A DNA stretch of 64,000 nucleotides, taken from positions 43,407 to 107,406 of the forward strand of contig JALFIM010000039.1 in assembly GCA_022775985.1 (NCBI GenBank), given 5' to 3'. The DNA comes from Prevotella sp. GTDB lineage: Bacteria; Bacteroidota; Bacteroidia; Bacteroidales; Bacteroidaceae. This document shows positions 37,920 through 46,644 of this stretch, one piece after another. The notes beneath the pieces are model-generated. The model saw nothing but the letters and a program-made list of their open reading frames with translations. It ran no database searches and was not told the origin of the DNA. The position numbers were made by a program, and so were the translations under genes. How positions within the stretch are numbered: the stretch's first letter is position 1; every line of letters begins with the position of its first letter.

Positions 37920-38051
37920 CCCACGCGCCACTGTGTTCTGCAGTCTGACAACTACTCGAATGCGAGCAACGGTCTCGCCTTTGTGGGCGCGAGTTTCGCT
38001 TCTTCGGTCTCAGTCACGGGCTGCGGTGGGCGGCTGAAATTCTTTTGCTAA
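37920..38051 (+). pseudogene. Possible 3' end of a diversity-generating retroelement target gene (variable repeat)
   Basis: An open frame ends in SDNYSNASNGLAFVGASF then ASSVSVTGCGGRLKFFC. Its shape recalls C-termini of retroelement-diversified proteins in Bacteroidetes, where a template rich in AAC (Asn) codons is copied with random changes at A. In this frame GGC, TTC, GTC, GTC, GGC and TGC stand where such tails usually have AAC, while intervening Ala, Ser and Gly codons look conserved. No start, template repeat or reverse transcriptase is present here, so it is at most a relic. Confidence 0.35.
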
Positions 38052-38488
38052 GTTTAATCGAAGGTCTCACCTTTATCAAGCCTTATCCCCTTTATTAGAC
38101 TTTATCACCGAGATTATAGCGGACAAGAACATGGAATGCCCATTCAAGCGTGTCATGCCGAACCTACGCCATACGGCCACACACAAAAGTCTACAATGGA
38201 AGGAGAATATTGTCATAGACTGAGTGTATCCTTACTAATGCTTACATACGAATATTGAAGAATTGAAAGACACAGAAATCTGCTTAAACATAACGTACGT
38301 AGTACAAGAAAACAATTTAGGAGCATTCTGAATACCTCATAAACACACGCTGACAAAGCCACACAATACAGATGCACGATACAGGGTCGTGCATTCGTTC
38401 TTGCCTGATAACATACATATCAAGCCGAGATTAAAACTGACCGAAACTGACATTTTATCTTTTTTACAATAAAAAACTATCTTTTTGC
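38052..38488. other. Gene-free stretch before gdhA
   Basis: About 440 bases with no convincing gene. One frame is open from about 38035 to 38223 but has no good start and no family I know. The rest is AT-rich and leads into the gdhA promoter. Confidence 0.5.
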
Positions 38489-38518
38489 TTTGTTTTTAAA
38501 TAAAAAACTATAACTTTG
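38489..38518 (+). promoter_or_regulatory. Promoter for gdhA
   Basis: TTTG at 38489-38492 and TAACTTTG at 38511-38518 are 18 bases apart in a very AT-rich tract, 54 bases before the start codon. Confidence 0.7.
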
Positions 38519-38571
38519 CAACCGAAAACAAGAAAACACTATTTTTCAACAACAATAAAAGAAAGGAAAAC

Positions 38572-39906
38572 ATGAAAGCAGTTGAAGTCGTAGAATCACT
38601 GAAGCGTAGATTCCCCAACGAGCCGGAATACATCCAGGCCGTAAGTCAGGTGCTCGGCACCATCGAGGAAGAGTACAACAAGCATCCTGAGTTTGAGAAA
38701 GCGAACCTCATCGAGCGTCTCTGCATCCCAGACAGACTCATAGAGTTCCGTGTCACATGGGTAGACGACAAAGGCAACGTGCAGACCAACATGGGCTACC
38801 GCGTACAGCACAACAACGCCATCGGCCCGTACAAAGGCGGCATACGCTTCCACAAATCAGTGAATCTCGGCATCCTCAAGTTCCTTGCTTTCGAGCAGAC
38901 TTTCAAGAACTCTCTCACCACTCTGCCCATGGGCGGAGGCAAGGGCGGCTCCGACTTCTCTCCCCGCGGCAAGAGCAATGCTGAGGTGATGCGTTTCTGT
39001 CAGGCTTTCATGAACGAGCTTTACCGCCATATCGGTCCCGATGAGGATGTGCCCGCTGGCGACATCGGAGTAGGCGGCCGTGAGGTAGGTTTCATGTTCG
39101 GACAGTACAAGAAGCTGACACACACATTCAGCGGCATCCTCACAGGCAAGGGTCTGGAGTTCGGCGGTTCGCTCATACGCCCCGAGGCCACAGGTTACGG
39201 AAACGTGTACTTCCTGCAGAACATGCTCAACACACGCGGCATAGACATCAAGGGTAAGACAGTGCTGGTGAGCGGTGCAGGAAACGTTGCACAGTACACC
39301 GTGGAGAAACTCATACAGCTTGGTGCCAAGCCTGTGACGATGAGCGACTCTGACGGCTACATCTACGACCCCGACGGTATCGATGCCGAGAAACTGGAGT
39401 ACGTGAAGGAGCTGAAGAACGTGGAGCGTGGCCGCATCCGCGAGTATGCCGAGAAATACGGCGTGAAGTATGTGGCCGGTGCCAAGCCCTGGTTTGAGAA
39501 GGCTGACATCGCCCTTCCGTCAGCCACACAGAACGAAATCAACGAGGAAGCAGCCAAGGCTCTCGTAGCCAACGGTGTGTTCGCCGTGAGCGAGGGTGCC
39601 AACATGCCTACCACTCCAGAGGCTATCAAGGTGTTCCAGGATGCCAAGATACTCTACTCTCCCGGCAAGGCTGCCAACGCCGGTGGCGTTGCAGTGTCGG
39701 GACTCGAGATGAGTCAGAACTCAGAGCGTCTGCGCTGGAGCCGTGAGGAAGTTGATGCCAAACTGCACGACATCATGAACGACATCCACGCCAACTGCGT
39801 GAAGTACGGCACAGAGCCCGATGGCTACATCAACTACGTAAAGGGTGCCAACGTGGCTGGATTCCTCAAGGTTGCCAAGGCCATGATGGCACAGGGCATC
39901 GTATGA
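38572..39906 (+). CDS. gdhA: Glutamate dehydrogenase (NADP type)
   Basis: GdhA aminates 2-oxoglutarate to glutamate, the main route of ammonia assimilation in Bacteroidales. The 444 residues match hexameric bacterial GDH. KGGIRFHKSVNLGILKFL (near residue 88) and LPMGGGKGGSDFSPRGKS, with the catalytic Lys, precede the nucleotide fold with VLVSGAGNVAQYTVEKL (about 233). A strong promoter and a perfect terminator make it a single-gene unit, expected to be highly expressed. Confidence 0.96.
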   Translation: MKAVEVVESLKRRFPNEPEYIQAVSQVLGTIEEEYNKHPEFEKANLIERLCIPDRLIEFRVTWVDDKGNVQTNMGYRVQHNNAIGPYKGGIRFHKSVNLGILKFLAFEQTFKNSLTTLPMGGGKGGSDFSPRGKSNAEVMRFCQAFMNELYRHIGPDEDVPAGDIGVGGREVGFMFGQYKKLTHTFSGILTGKGLEFGGSLIRPEATGYGNVYFLQNMLNTRGIDIKGKTVLVSGAGNVAQYTVEKLIQLGAKPVTMSDSDGYIYDPDGIDAEKLEYVKELKNVERGRIREYAEKYGVKYVAGAKPWFEKADIALPSATQNEINEEAAKALVANGVFAVSEGANMPTTPEAIKVFQDAKILYSPGKAANAGGVAVSGLEMSQNSERLRWSREEVDAKLHDIMNDIHANCVKYGTEPDGYINYVKGANVAGFLKVAKAMMAQGIV

Positions 39907-39957
39907 TGCTACCACATCACAGACTGAACTTAGAATAAAAGTTTTTATACGATGACA

Positions 39958-39993
39958 GAGCGTTGGAGACGACCATCTCCAACGCTCATTTTT
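39958..39993 (+). terminator. Terminator of gdhA
   Basis: GAGCGTTGGAGA (39958-39969) and TCTCCAACGCTC (39976-39987) form a perfect 12-base stem with a six-base loop, followed by ATTTTTTAT. Confidence 0.92.
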
Positions 39994-40116
39994 TATAGGA
40001 GGCAACGCATAAGAAGTATTCTGTCGCCCACCTCTGAAATACACTTCCTTATCAAATATCATTATTCAATCATTCTTCTCACCGTAAATAATTTTTACAC
40101 CCCTGTAAAATAATTA

Positions 40117-40160
40117 GACATCCAGTCTGCTTTGCATATTCGCATAACAGACTGGATGTC
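40117..40160. other. Perfect 13-base inverted repeat upstream of the decayed receptor gene
   Basis: GACATCCAGTCTG (40117-40129) and CAGACTGGATGTC (40148-40160) flank 18 bases. No T-run follows on either strand, so it is not a simple terminator. It may be a former operator or an old element end. Confidence 0.6.
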
Positions 40161-40261
40161 AACGTTATCACTATTTTGGAACACTTTTGGCATTGTAATA
40201 CATGCAAGGCATACACAAACGTTTGCCACGAGAAAGAACGAATGGAAATAACAACAAGAAT

Positions 40262-41311
40262 ATGAAGAAGAAAGTAATCACCACAACGGTATTGTGTCTC
40301 ACAGACATTAAATGACTTCAACATCAACATTGCCACTATCGGCAGCAGCAATACCAAGAGCGACGAGAAGAACGTGGCAGGTTTTCTCTCCATAGGCCAG
40401 CAGTTCGGAAAGATTGCCGTGGAGGCAGGACTTCGCTACGAGTATGTCAACTTCAAATACACGGAGAACGGTCAACTCTTGGAAAACCAAAGCAAGACTT
40501 AGAACAACCTGTTCCCTTTTTTGTCTATTTCCACAGAGATAGGAAAAGCCCAGTTATCCCTGAGCTACACAAGCAAGACCCAGCGTCCGTCATACGATGA
40601 CCTTGACGGGACAGTAAGCTATGTCAATCGTCTGACCTTGGAAGGCGGCAATCCTTACCTGTCTCCCATGAAAATTCATACGGTGGAGCTAATGGGGGCA
40701 TGGAAGCAATTCTTTGCGAAGGTCTCATACGAGCATAGAAGGATGCCATCATACAGACAACGAAATCTTATGGCGAGGATGGAGAAGTGAAGTTGCTCAC
40801 CATGGAGAACACCCCAAAGATTGATGAGCTGCAAGCATTTGTTGGCGCACAATTCAAGATCGGCATTTGGGAACCCAAAGTAAATGCGGGCATCACCAAG
40901 CAGTGGTTCGCTGGAGAGTTTTTGGGTGAGCGCAAGTCCTTCGGCAATCCTATGGCAATAGTACAGTTTCAGAATGCCATCCACCTGCCCGGTGACATCT
41001 GGGCGAATATAGACATGGAGTGGACCAGTCGTGGAAATAAGGACAACATGCGGCTCAGTTCTTCCTCATACCTCAACGCTAAACTTTACAAGGCCTTCTG
41101 CAACAATTGCCTCTCTGTGTCACTACAAGCCGATGACATTTTCAACAAGAGCACCCGTGACGTGGTATTCTACAACAAGGATGTCACGTATTGGCAAAAC
41201 ATGACGAGCGACAGCCGTGCCTTGCTCCTTACGTTGCAGTACAACTTCAATACCTCACGGAACCGATACAAAGGCAAAGGTGCCGGCAATGAGGAATTGA
41301 ACCGTTTTTAA
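40262..41311 (+). pseudogene. Decayed TonB-dependent outer-membrane receptor
   Basis: The gene starts with a signal-like MKKKVITTTVLCLT at 40262, then jumps into the late barrel sequence DFNINIATIGSSNTKSDEKN at about 40314 in another frame, so most of the protein (several hundred residues) is missing. The barrel has an in-frame TAG at 40500 and a frameshift near 40760, after which VKLLTMENTPKIDELQAFVG runs to a normal-looking end (LTLQYNFNTSRNRYKGKG). The remaining part resembles the C-terminal third of Bacteroidetes outer-membrane beta-barrel receptors. Three independent lesions make it a true pseudogene. Confidence 0.85.
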
Positions 41312-41337
41312 TCTCTCCATGCCCAACGGCCTTACCC

Positions 41338-43041
41338 TCACCGCTGTCTCTGACGCTTTATCATGAAGCGTCCGAGACGGTGCGTCTGGCCTTTCTTCCC
41401 AAACGAGCGCACGGTGTACAGTCCGTCGTCAAGGCGCGACACCCCTACCCTGCCATTGCGTACCACACTCGTAGCCACAGCCCGTCCGTAGACACTCTCT
41501 ATGGTCACAAGCTCGCCATTTATCGCCGACACACTCTCAGGGAGCATCACCGTGCTGTTGTCACACGGCAACAGCCATGCGGCCCATTTGGCCGTGCCGC
41601 CCTCCACATACTGTCCGTCATCGGCATCACGCAGCTGCACGGGCTTGCTCTCATTGCCATACCTGTCTACGGCCGTCACAGCATAATAGCGCGAGGAGTC
41701 GGCCGGCACGAGGAGGTGCCACCGCTTCAGCCGCACGGCCAGGATGTTGTCACCCACCGACACATCCACAGGACAGCGGCGTGACGAGTACACATTATAG
41801 CGCACAGCCACGGTGTCGCGGTCGGCCGGAGTCCACCCAAGCCGCCACACCTTCTTGCCCTCACACGGCACTATGCCGAGCCCTGTCGGCGCATCGGGCT
41901 TAGAAGAACGCTCCCATGTCATAGGCGGCACGAGGGCAGGGCAGCCGTTGAACCGCTCCGTGAATCTGAATATGCCCTTGGTGTCGTCAGTGAAGAACTT
42001 GCTGCGGAAGAAGGCATGCCCCATACCGTACTGACGCGTCACCTCCATCTCGCGCGTTATGTCGTCGAGCGGCCAGTCTTTCTCACGCGGCGACATGAAA
42101 TATATGCCGAGCCCTGGTGCCACGATGCGTCCGTAGCTCTGCTCCGCCCAGTCCACGGCGAACGGGTAGAACTGCTCTCCACGGAAATACATCATCGGGA
42201 ACAGCTCGTCCATGATGCCCTCGCGGAGCCATCCCTGCGCATCCTGACACACACGTGTGTAGGCATTCCAGCCATGGCTCAAGAAACGTGACAGGTCATC
42301 AAACTTGCCTATGGGCGAGCAGCTCATCTTGACCCACGGCTTACGCGCCTTGACACGCTTCGACACCGTGCGCACGATATTCGTGATATAGGAGCGTCCG
42401 CGCTGCAGCGGCACGCTGATATTCCATGTCTCTGGGTACCGTATGTAGTCGAGGTGTATGCCGTCAATGTCGTAGCAGCGCGTTATCTCGTCGCAGATGT
42501 CTGCTATATAGTCAGCGGTACGCGGCCGCTCAGGATTCATGAATCCCTCATCGCCTATCTTCCTCACCAGTTCAGGATGCCTCGCACGCAGCTTCCTGCA
42601 CCCTGCACCGTTCCACTTGCCCACGGGTATGGCCACCACCCACGCATGAAGTTCCATGCCACGGCGGTGGCACTCCTCTATGGCGAAGGCCAGCGCATCG
42701 TAGCCCGGCGACTTGCCTGGCACACCCGAGAGGCACCCGTCCCACGGTTCAAGGCGCGAGGGATATATCGTGGTGGCACGGATGCGTGTCTGCAGTAGCA
42801 CCGTGTTGATGTTGGCATGCTGCAACTTGTTGAGTATCGTGCGCAGTTCATCCTTCTGCCTCTGCACCGAACGTGCCGACTGCGCATAGCCGTGCGGCCA
42901 GTCTATGCCACCGATGGTGGTCAGCCACACGGCCCTCACCTCATATTTAGGGCTCGGCACGCCCGTGAGACACTGTGCCCGGACCGCAGCCACGGACATA
43001 GAAAGCAATAAGGAGGATATGATGCGTGAGAATATTGTCAT
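41338..43041 (-). CDS. Exported GH10-like glycosylhydrolase (DUF187 family) with possible type IX sorting tail
   Basis: The 567-residue protein has a signal peptide ending AAVRAQ (residue 23). Residues about 33-350 form a TIM-barrel of the family-10-like/DUF187 type: EVRAVWLTTIGGIDWPHG, HANINTVLLQTRIRATTIYP, GMELHAWVVAIPVGKW and YDIDGIHLDYIRYPE. A fibronectin-like segment follows (about 380-470), and the C-terminus DGLYTVRSFGKKG to GRFMIKR resembles type IX sorting domains. Relatives act on glycans of cell walls or hosts; the substrate is unknown. It is convergent with the receptor remnant. Confidence 0.85.
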   Translation of the reverse strand: MTIFSRIISSLLLSMSVAAVRAQCLTGVPSPKYEVRAVWLTTIGGIDWPHGYAQSARSVQRQKDELRTILNKLQHANINTVLLQTRIRATTIYPSRLEPWDGCLSGVPGKSPGYDALAFAIEECHRRGMELHAWVVAIPVGKWNGAGCRKLRARHPELVRKIGDEGFMNPERPRTADYIADICDEITRCYDIDGIHLDYIRYPETWNISVPLQRGRSYITNIVRTVSKRVKARKPWVKMSCSPIGKFDDLSRFLSHGWNAYTRVCQDAQGWLREGIMDELFPMMYFRGEQFYPFAVDWAEQSYGRIVAPGLGIYFMSPREKDWPLDDITREMEVTRQYGMGHAFFRSKFFTDDTKGIFRFTERFNGCPALVPPMTWERSSKPDAPTGLGIVPCEGKKVWRLGWTPADRDTVAVRYNVYSSRRCPVDVSVGDNILAVRLKRWHLLVPADSSRYYAVTAVDRYGNESKPVQLRDADDGQYVEGGTAKWAAWLLPCDNSTVMLPESVSAINGELVTIESVYGRAVATSVVRNGRVGVSRLDDGLYTVRSFGKKGQTHRLGRFMIKRQRQR

Positions 43042-43292
43042 AAGAAGATGCTTTTAAGCCGAACAGAAACCGCCATCGCCCACGTGCATATGACAAGCAG
43101 CGCGTACATGGAGCCACGGTCTATCGGCACATTTCTGCAAAGTTAGCGTTTTTCCGACACATTACGTTATTGTAGGTACTGATTTTTTCGTAACGCCACT
43201 GCCATGCCGCCACAAAAATGACAATGGTGGAAATAAAACACCGTTTCCCACGTTATATCACATAAAGGCATATTGCCCAAACGACCAACTAT

Positions 43293-43994
43293 ATGGCAGG
43301 AAACAGTTTCACATTCAAGCAATTCACCGTACGCCAGGAGGCATGCGCCATGAAAGTGGGCACCGACGGTGTGCTCATAGGGGCATGGGCGAGCGGTGGC
43401 CACCGCATACTCGACATCGGGACAGGCACAGGACTCATAGCCCTCATGATGGCTCAGCGTTTCAGTCAGGCACTCATCACGGCCATAGACATTGACCACG
43501 AGGCTTGCGCACAGGCCCGCGACAATGCCAGCGCAAGTCCCTTCGGCACGCGCATAGAAGTGCTTGACACCCCACTGCAAGCCTATACGCCACCTACTCT
43601 CTTCGACAGCATAGTATCAAACCCACCATATTTCCAGAACAGTCTGCGTAATCCCGATGCCCGCAAGGCTGCGGCCCGCCACTCCGACTCACTGCCTTTC
43701 GGCGTGCTCTTCAGTCACGTGGCGCGACTGCTGTCGGCCGACGGCGTGTTCAGCGCGGTGGTGCCCACAGAGAGCGTGAGCGACTTCATAGCCGAGGGCA
43801 GCATGCACTCGCTGTCGGTAGTGCGCCGTTGCGATATACGCACCACGCCGCGCAAGCCCCTGCGCCGCTGTCTGCTGTCATTCGCGCGACGCTGCGGCAC
43901 GGCAATGGAGCGCAGCGAACAGACACTGCAGGCAGCCGACGGTACGAGGTCAGAGTGGTACGCACGGCTCACTGCCGACTTCTATATAAAATAA
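43293..43994 (+). CDS. trmN6: tRNA1(Val) (adenine(37)-N6)-methyltransferase TrmN6
   Basis: TrmN6 (YfiC) methylates N6 of A37 in tRNA-Val. FTFKQFTVRQEACAMKVGTD at the start (residues 6-25) is diagnostic for the family; SAM motif I is ILDIGTGTGLIAL (about 47-59) and the N6-adenine methylase motif is SNPPYF (about 110). The 233 residues are typical. It is a lone gene on the plus strand between two minus-strand glycosidase-like genes. Confidence 0.93.
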   Translation: MAGNSFTFKQFTVRQEACAMKVGTDGVLIGAWASGGHRILDIGTGTGLIALMMAQRFSQALITAIDIDHEACAQARDNASASPFGTRIEVLDTPLQAYTPPTLFDSIVSNPPYFQNSLRNPDARKAAARHSDSLPFGVLFSHVARLLSADGVFSAVVPTESVSDFIAEGSMHSLSVVRRCDIRTTPRKPLRRCLLSFARRCGTAMERSEQTLQAADGTRSEWYARLTADFYIK

Positions 43995-44013
43995 TGTATT
44001 AAGAGTATTATCT

Positions 44014-45945
44014 TCATTTGGCTACAAACTTGCCCGTAGCCATGGTGTTGTCGGCGAATGTGACCTTCAGCAAGAACACGCCACACATGCCACCAAGGCA
44101 GATGTCGGCATGCGTGGATGCCAGACTGTGGGTAGAGAGCCGTACGCCTGTCATGGAGTACAGCTCCACGTGCCGCATGTCCTTGTCAGAGCTTACCATC
44201 ACGCGGCCCTCTGCGGCCCTCACGTCGAGTCGGTGCGCCGCCGTCACATGCCCCACGCCAGTAGAGCCGCCGGCCTCACGGAGCCAGAATCCCATCCATG
44301 TGGTCGGAGCCGACGGGCGCGTGTCGATGATACGCTCTGTCACGATGCCTGACGGACGCTTGTTCTGTACCTCTATGTTCACACTCATATGCCTACCAAT
44401 AGGAGCCGACTCCAAGCCAAGCATGGCCCATGGTATGGCCGCCTCCACGGTGTATCTCACGCCATTGTCCGATTTCTTTACCACTATGCCGTCGTATGTC
44501 ACGGTCTTCCATGTGCCACCAGTGCCCAGCCATGCCGTGCTGCTGCCATCGCGGCCCATAAACAGCCGTACAGTCTCGCCCGACACCGACGACGTGGGAG
44601 TGTCGCGCACGTCGAGCGACAGCCGCACGCCGTCGCCTGACGTGCCGTCTGCCGACCTTGTGTCATCATCTACGGTAGCCACGAAGTACAGGTTCTCGGC
44701 ATCATAGGCGAAGTCGGCAGCGGTGGGCAGGTTGTTTCTGAAGCCCATCGTCACCTGATTGGCCGACGGACGGACGTAGCCGTCATCGGCCGAGACCTTG
44801 CCGTCGACAGCGGGCGTAGCCTTGGTGGCCTCAAACTGCCGCATAGGATAGCCCTTTATCATTTCCACCTTGCCGCCAATGCCAGATACAGCCACCACCA
44901 CGCCTGTGTCGATGACGGCCAGTGAGTTCCACAACGCCTGTTGGTCAGAGCCTATGACAAACGGATGAGTCAGAGCCTTGAAGTCGGTGGCATTCTCATC
45001 GCCCACTGCCGTGAGCATGTTCAGTTTGTCGCCATTGTTGTAGTACGACTGCCACGACAGCACGGTCTCGCCCCACGGCAGCACACGTATGTAAGGAGCT
45101 CCGCCTTTCGCCGCCGACACGTTGTGGGCCTTCTGACGCATCGCGCTGTTGCTGTCCACGAAGAATCCACCGCTCCAGTTGTCCGCCAGCGGACATCTCA
45201 CCGTGGTGGGGAAGAAGTCGCCTATGCCAGGCCAGCCGTTGTCCTCTATCGCTATCACTATGCTGCTATGGTCACTGAGCAGTACAGGCGACGGCATACC
45301 GTCACGATACCCGGCACGGAACGACACCTTCTGTGCGGCCGACCATGTCTTGCCACCGTCAAACGAGCGGCAAAGCGATATCTGCTGCTCATTGCTCGAT
45401 GTGTATGGGCCCTCGTCAGCGAAGTACAGTTGCAGCTCACCCGACGGCAGCTCAAGCATCGACGGTTCCCAGCAGCCGTCCTCAAAGGTATGCCGAGCAT
45501 CGTTGACGAATATCTCGTCGCTCCACGTAGCGCCATTATCCACACTGCGCTTGCAGCGTATGCCGAACTTGCGGTCGGTGGTGTACGGGGCCGACGGACG
45601 TGGATTGTAGGCCACGATGATGGTGCCGTCGGACAACTGTATGAGGTCGGGCACGCAGTTTGGCACCCGGTTCACGTTGTTCACTATACGCACGGGCGAG
45701 CCCCATGTGTTGCCATTGTCATCAGAGAATGCTATCACTATGCCGCCACTCTCGCACGTGGCGAGCAGACGGCCGTCGTGCAACTGTATGATACGGGCAT
45801 AGCCTCCGCTGCCGAACACCGTACGGCGCGATGACATGTCCCAGAATATGCGCGACCGCTGGTACGACGACGCGTTAGAGCAGACCGGCATGAGGGCCTG
45901 CAACAAGAACAACAGGATGACTGATAGCTTTTTTTTCATTATCAT
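44014..45945 (-). CDS. Exported sialidase-fold protein with CBM9-like domain and type IX-like tail
   Basis: The 643-residue protein has a signal peptide (about 1-26). The first 350 residues are a six-bladed sialidase-type propeller with Asp-boxes SDDNGNTWGSP, SVDNGATWSDE and SFDGGKTWSAA. No complete sialidase Arg triad can be placed by eye, so it may be a GH93-like arabinanase or another exo-enzyme rather than a true sialidase. Residues about 360-570 look like a CBM9/DOMON sugar-binding domain (VDGKVSADDGYVRPSANQV, ending WMGFWLREAG). The last 60 residues (VELYSMTGVRL, GVFLLKVTF) match the type IX sorting pattern. The ATG six bases inside (45939) is an alternative start. Confidence 0.82.
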   Translation of the reverse strand: MIMKKKLSVILLFLLQALMPVCSNASSYQRSRIFWDMSSRRTVFGSGGYARIIQLHDGRLLATCESGGIVIAFSDDNGNTWGSPVRIVNNVNRVPNCVPDLIQLSDGTIIVAYNPRPSAPYTTDRKFGIRCKRSVDNGATWSDEIFVNDARHTFEDGCWEPSMLELPSGELQLYFADEGPYTSSNEQQISLCRSFDGGKTWSAAQKVSFRAGYRDGMPSPVLLSDHSSIVIAIEDNGWPGIGDFFPTTVRCPLADNWSGGFFVDSNSAMRQKAHNVSAAKGGAPYIRVLPWGETVLSWQSYYNNGDKLNMLTAVGDENATDFKALTHPFVIGSDQQALWNSLAVIDTGVVVAVSGIGGKVEMIKGYPMRQFEATKATPAVDGKVSADDGYVRPSANQVTMGFRNNLPTAADFAYDAENLYFVATVDDDTRSADGTSGDGVRLSLDVRDTPTSSVSGETVRLFMGRDGSSTAWLGTGGTWKTVTYDGIVVKKSDNGVRYTVEAAIPWAMLGLESAPIGRHMSVNIEVQNKRPSGIVTERIIDTRPSAPTTWMGFWLREAGGSTGVGHVTAAHRLDVRAAEGRVMVSSDKDMRHVELYSMTGVRLSTHSLASTHADICLGGMCGVFLLKVTFADNTMATGKFVAK

Positions 45946-46045
45946 TGTGTTTTATGTGTGAGTAATCATTTATTACGCCCCACCAGGATACCACGACCAC
46001 ATGGCCGTAACGCGGTGCTGGCAGCAGCGCAGCGGTTGTATGGCA

Positions 46046-46053
46046 CAAAATTA
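46046..46053 (-). promoter_or_regulatory. -7 element for the sialidase-fold gene
   Basis: Minus-strand TAATTTTG, about 100 bases before the start codon; the -33 box is unclear. Confidence 0.4.
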
Positions 46054-46142
46054 AACAAATTCCGTGAATAACACGCCTACAAACCCGCAAAATCATCATT
46101 TCATCTCGTTTCTAACGCAATATTTATTCCTTACATACAAAT

Positions 46143-46190
46143 GAAGATTTACGGAATCATTTACGCTTGATACCGTAAATCTTCTTTTTA
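46143..46190 (+). terminator. Orphan plus-strand terminator with no gene before it
   Basis: GAAGATTTACGG (46143-46154) and CCGTAAATCTTC (46173-46184) form a perfect 12-base stem followed by TTTTTATTTAC. The nearest upstream gene reads the other way, so it terminates either a short unannotated RNA from 46054-46142 or transcription antisense to the sialidase-fold gene's leader. Confidence 0.75.
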
Positions 46191-46211
46191 TTTACAGCTA
46201 CTCACCATACC

Positions 46212-46303
46212 GATTTGCGAAACAGTCCGTTTTGCACTGCGATTCGGTCCATTTCGCGTCCTAAAACGGGCCGTTTTGCAGCGCGATTCGGACTATTTCA
46301 CAA
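46212..46303. repeat. 22-base palindromic array, locus 4 (four units, diverged cores)
   Basis: Four units have centres at 46225 (GTCC), 46247 (GTCC), 46269 (GGCC) and 46291 (GACT), each exactly 22 bases apart. Only the third keeps the perfect AAAACGGGCCGTTTTGCA form, but arms such as TTTGCGAAAC and GCGATTCGG are clearly related to the other loci. It lies in the divergent gap between the sialidase-fold gene and cstA. Confidence 0.88.
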
Positions 46304-46596
46304 GTCACTGAATTTCAAAACGTTACAGTCATAAGACCAGAGCACGACAGACACAGAGCCAAACATCGCATACACAAGTCCAAAGGTACGCCCTGCTGTC
46401 ACCGACATACTGCCCACAGCGGCAGACTCACGCTCTGAAAGCCACGGACGAGCGGGCCATACGGCACACCCCACAGATGGAGCACTACGCCAACTGACGG
46501 GGCTGACGTGCATCTACATGCCAAAGGCCCGACTGGCCAGACAAAACAAATCGAAATAAAAGCGGCCGTTTTCTTTCATAATCGGAATGTTTTATA

Positions 46597-46604
46597 TACT
46601 TTTG
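46597..46604 (+). promoter_or_regulatory. -7 element for cstA
   Basis: TACTTTTG, 41-48 bases before the cstA start codon. Confidence 0.55.
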
Positions 46605-46644
46605 CACGCCAGATTATAATTCGGCATAGAAAACACTTAAAATA

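Noticed and set aside
38035-38223. The open stretch after the variable-repeat relic as a gene
   Set aside because: It has no good start or promoter, no recognisable family, and is short.
44014-45945. Naming the sialidase-fold protein a sialidase outright
   Set aside because: The Asp-boxes are clear, but the catalytic Arg triad and Tyr/Glu pair cannot be placed with confidence.
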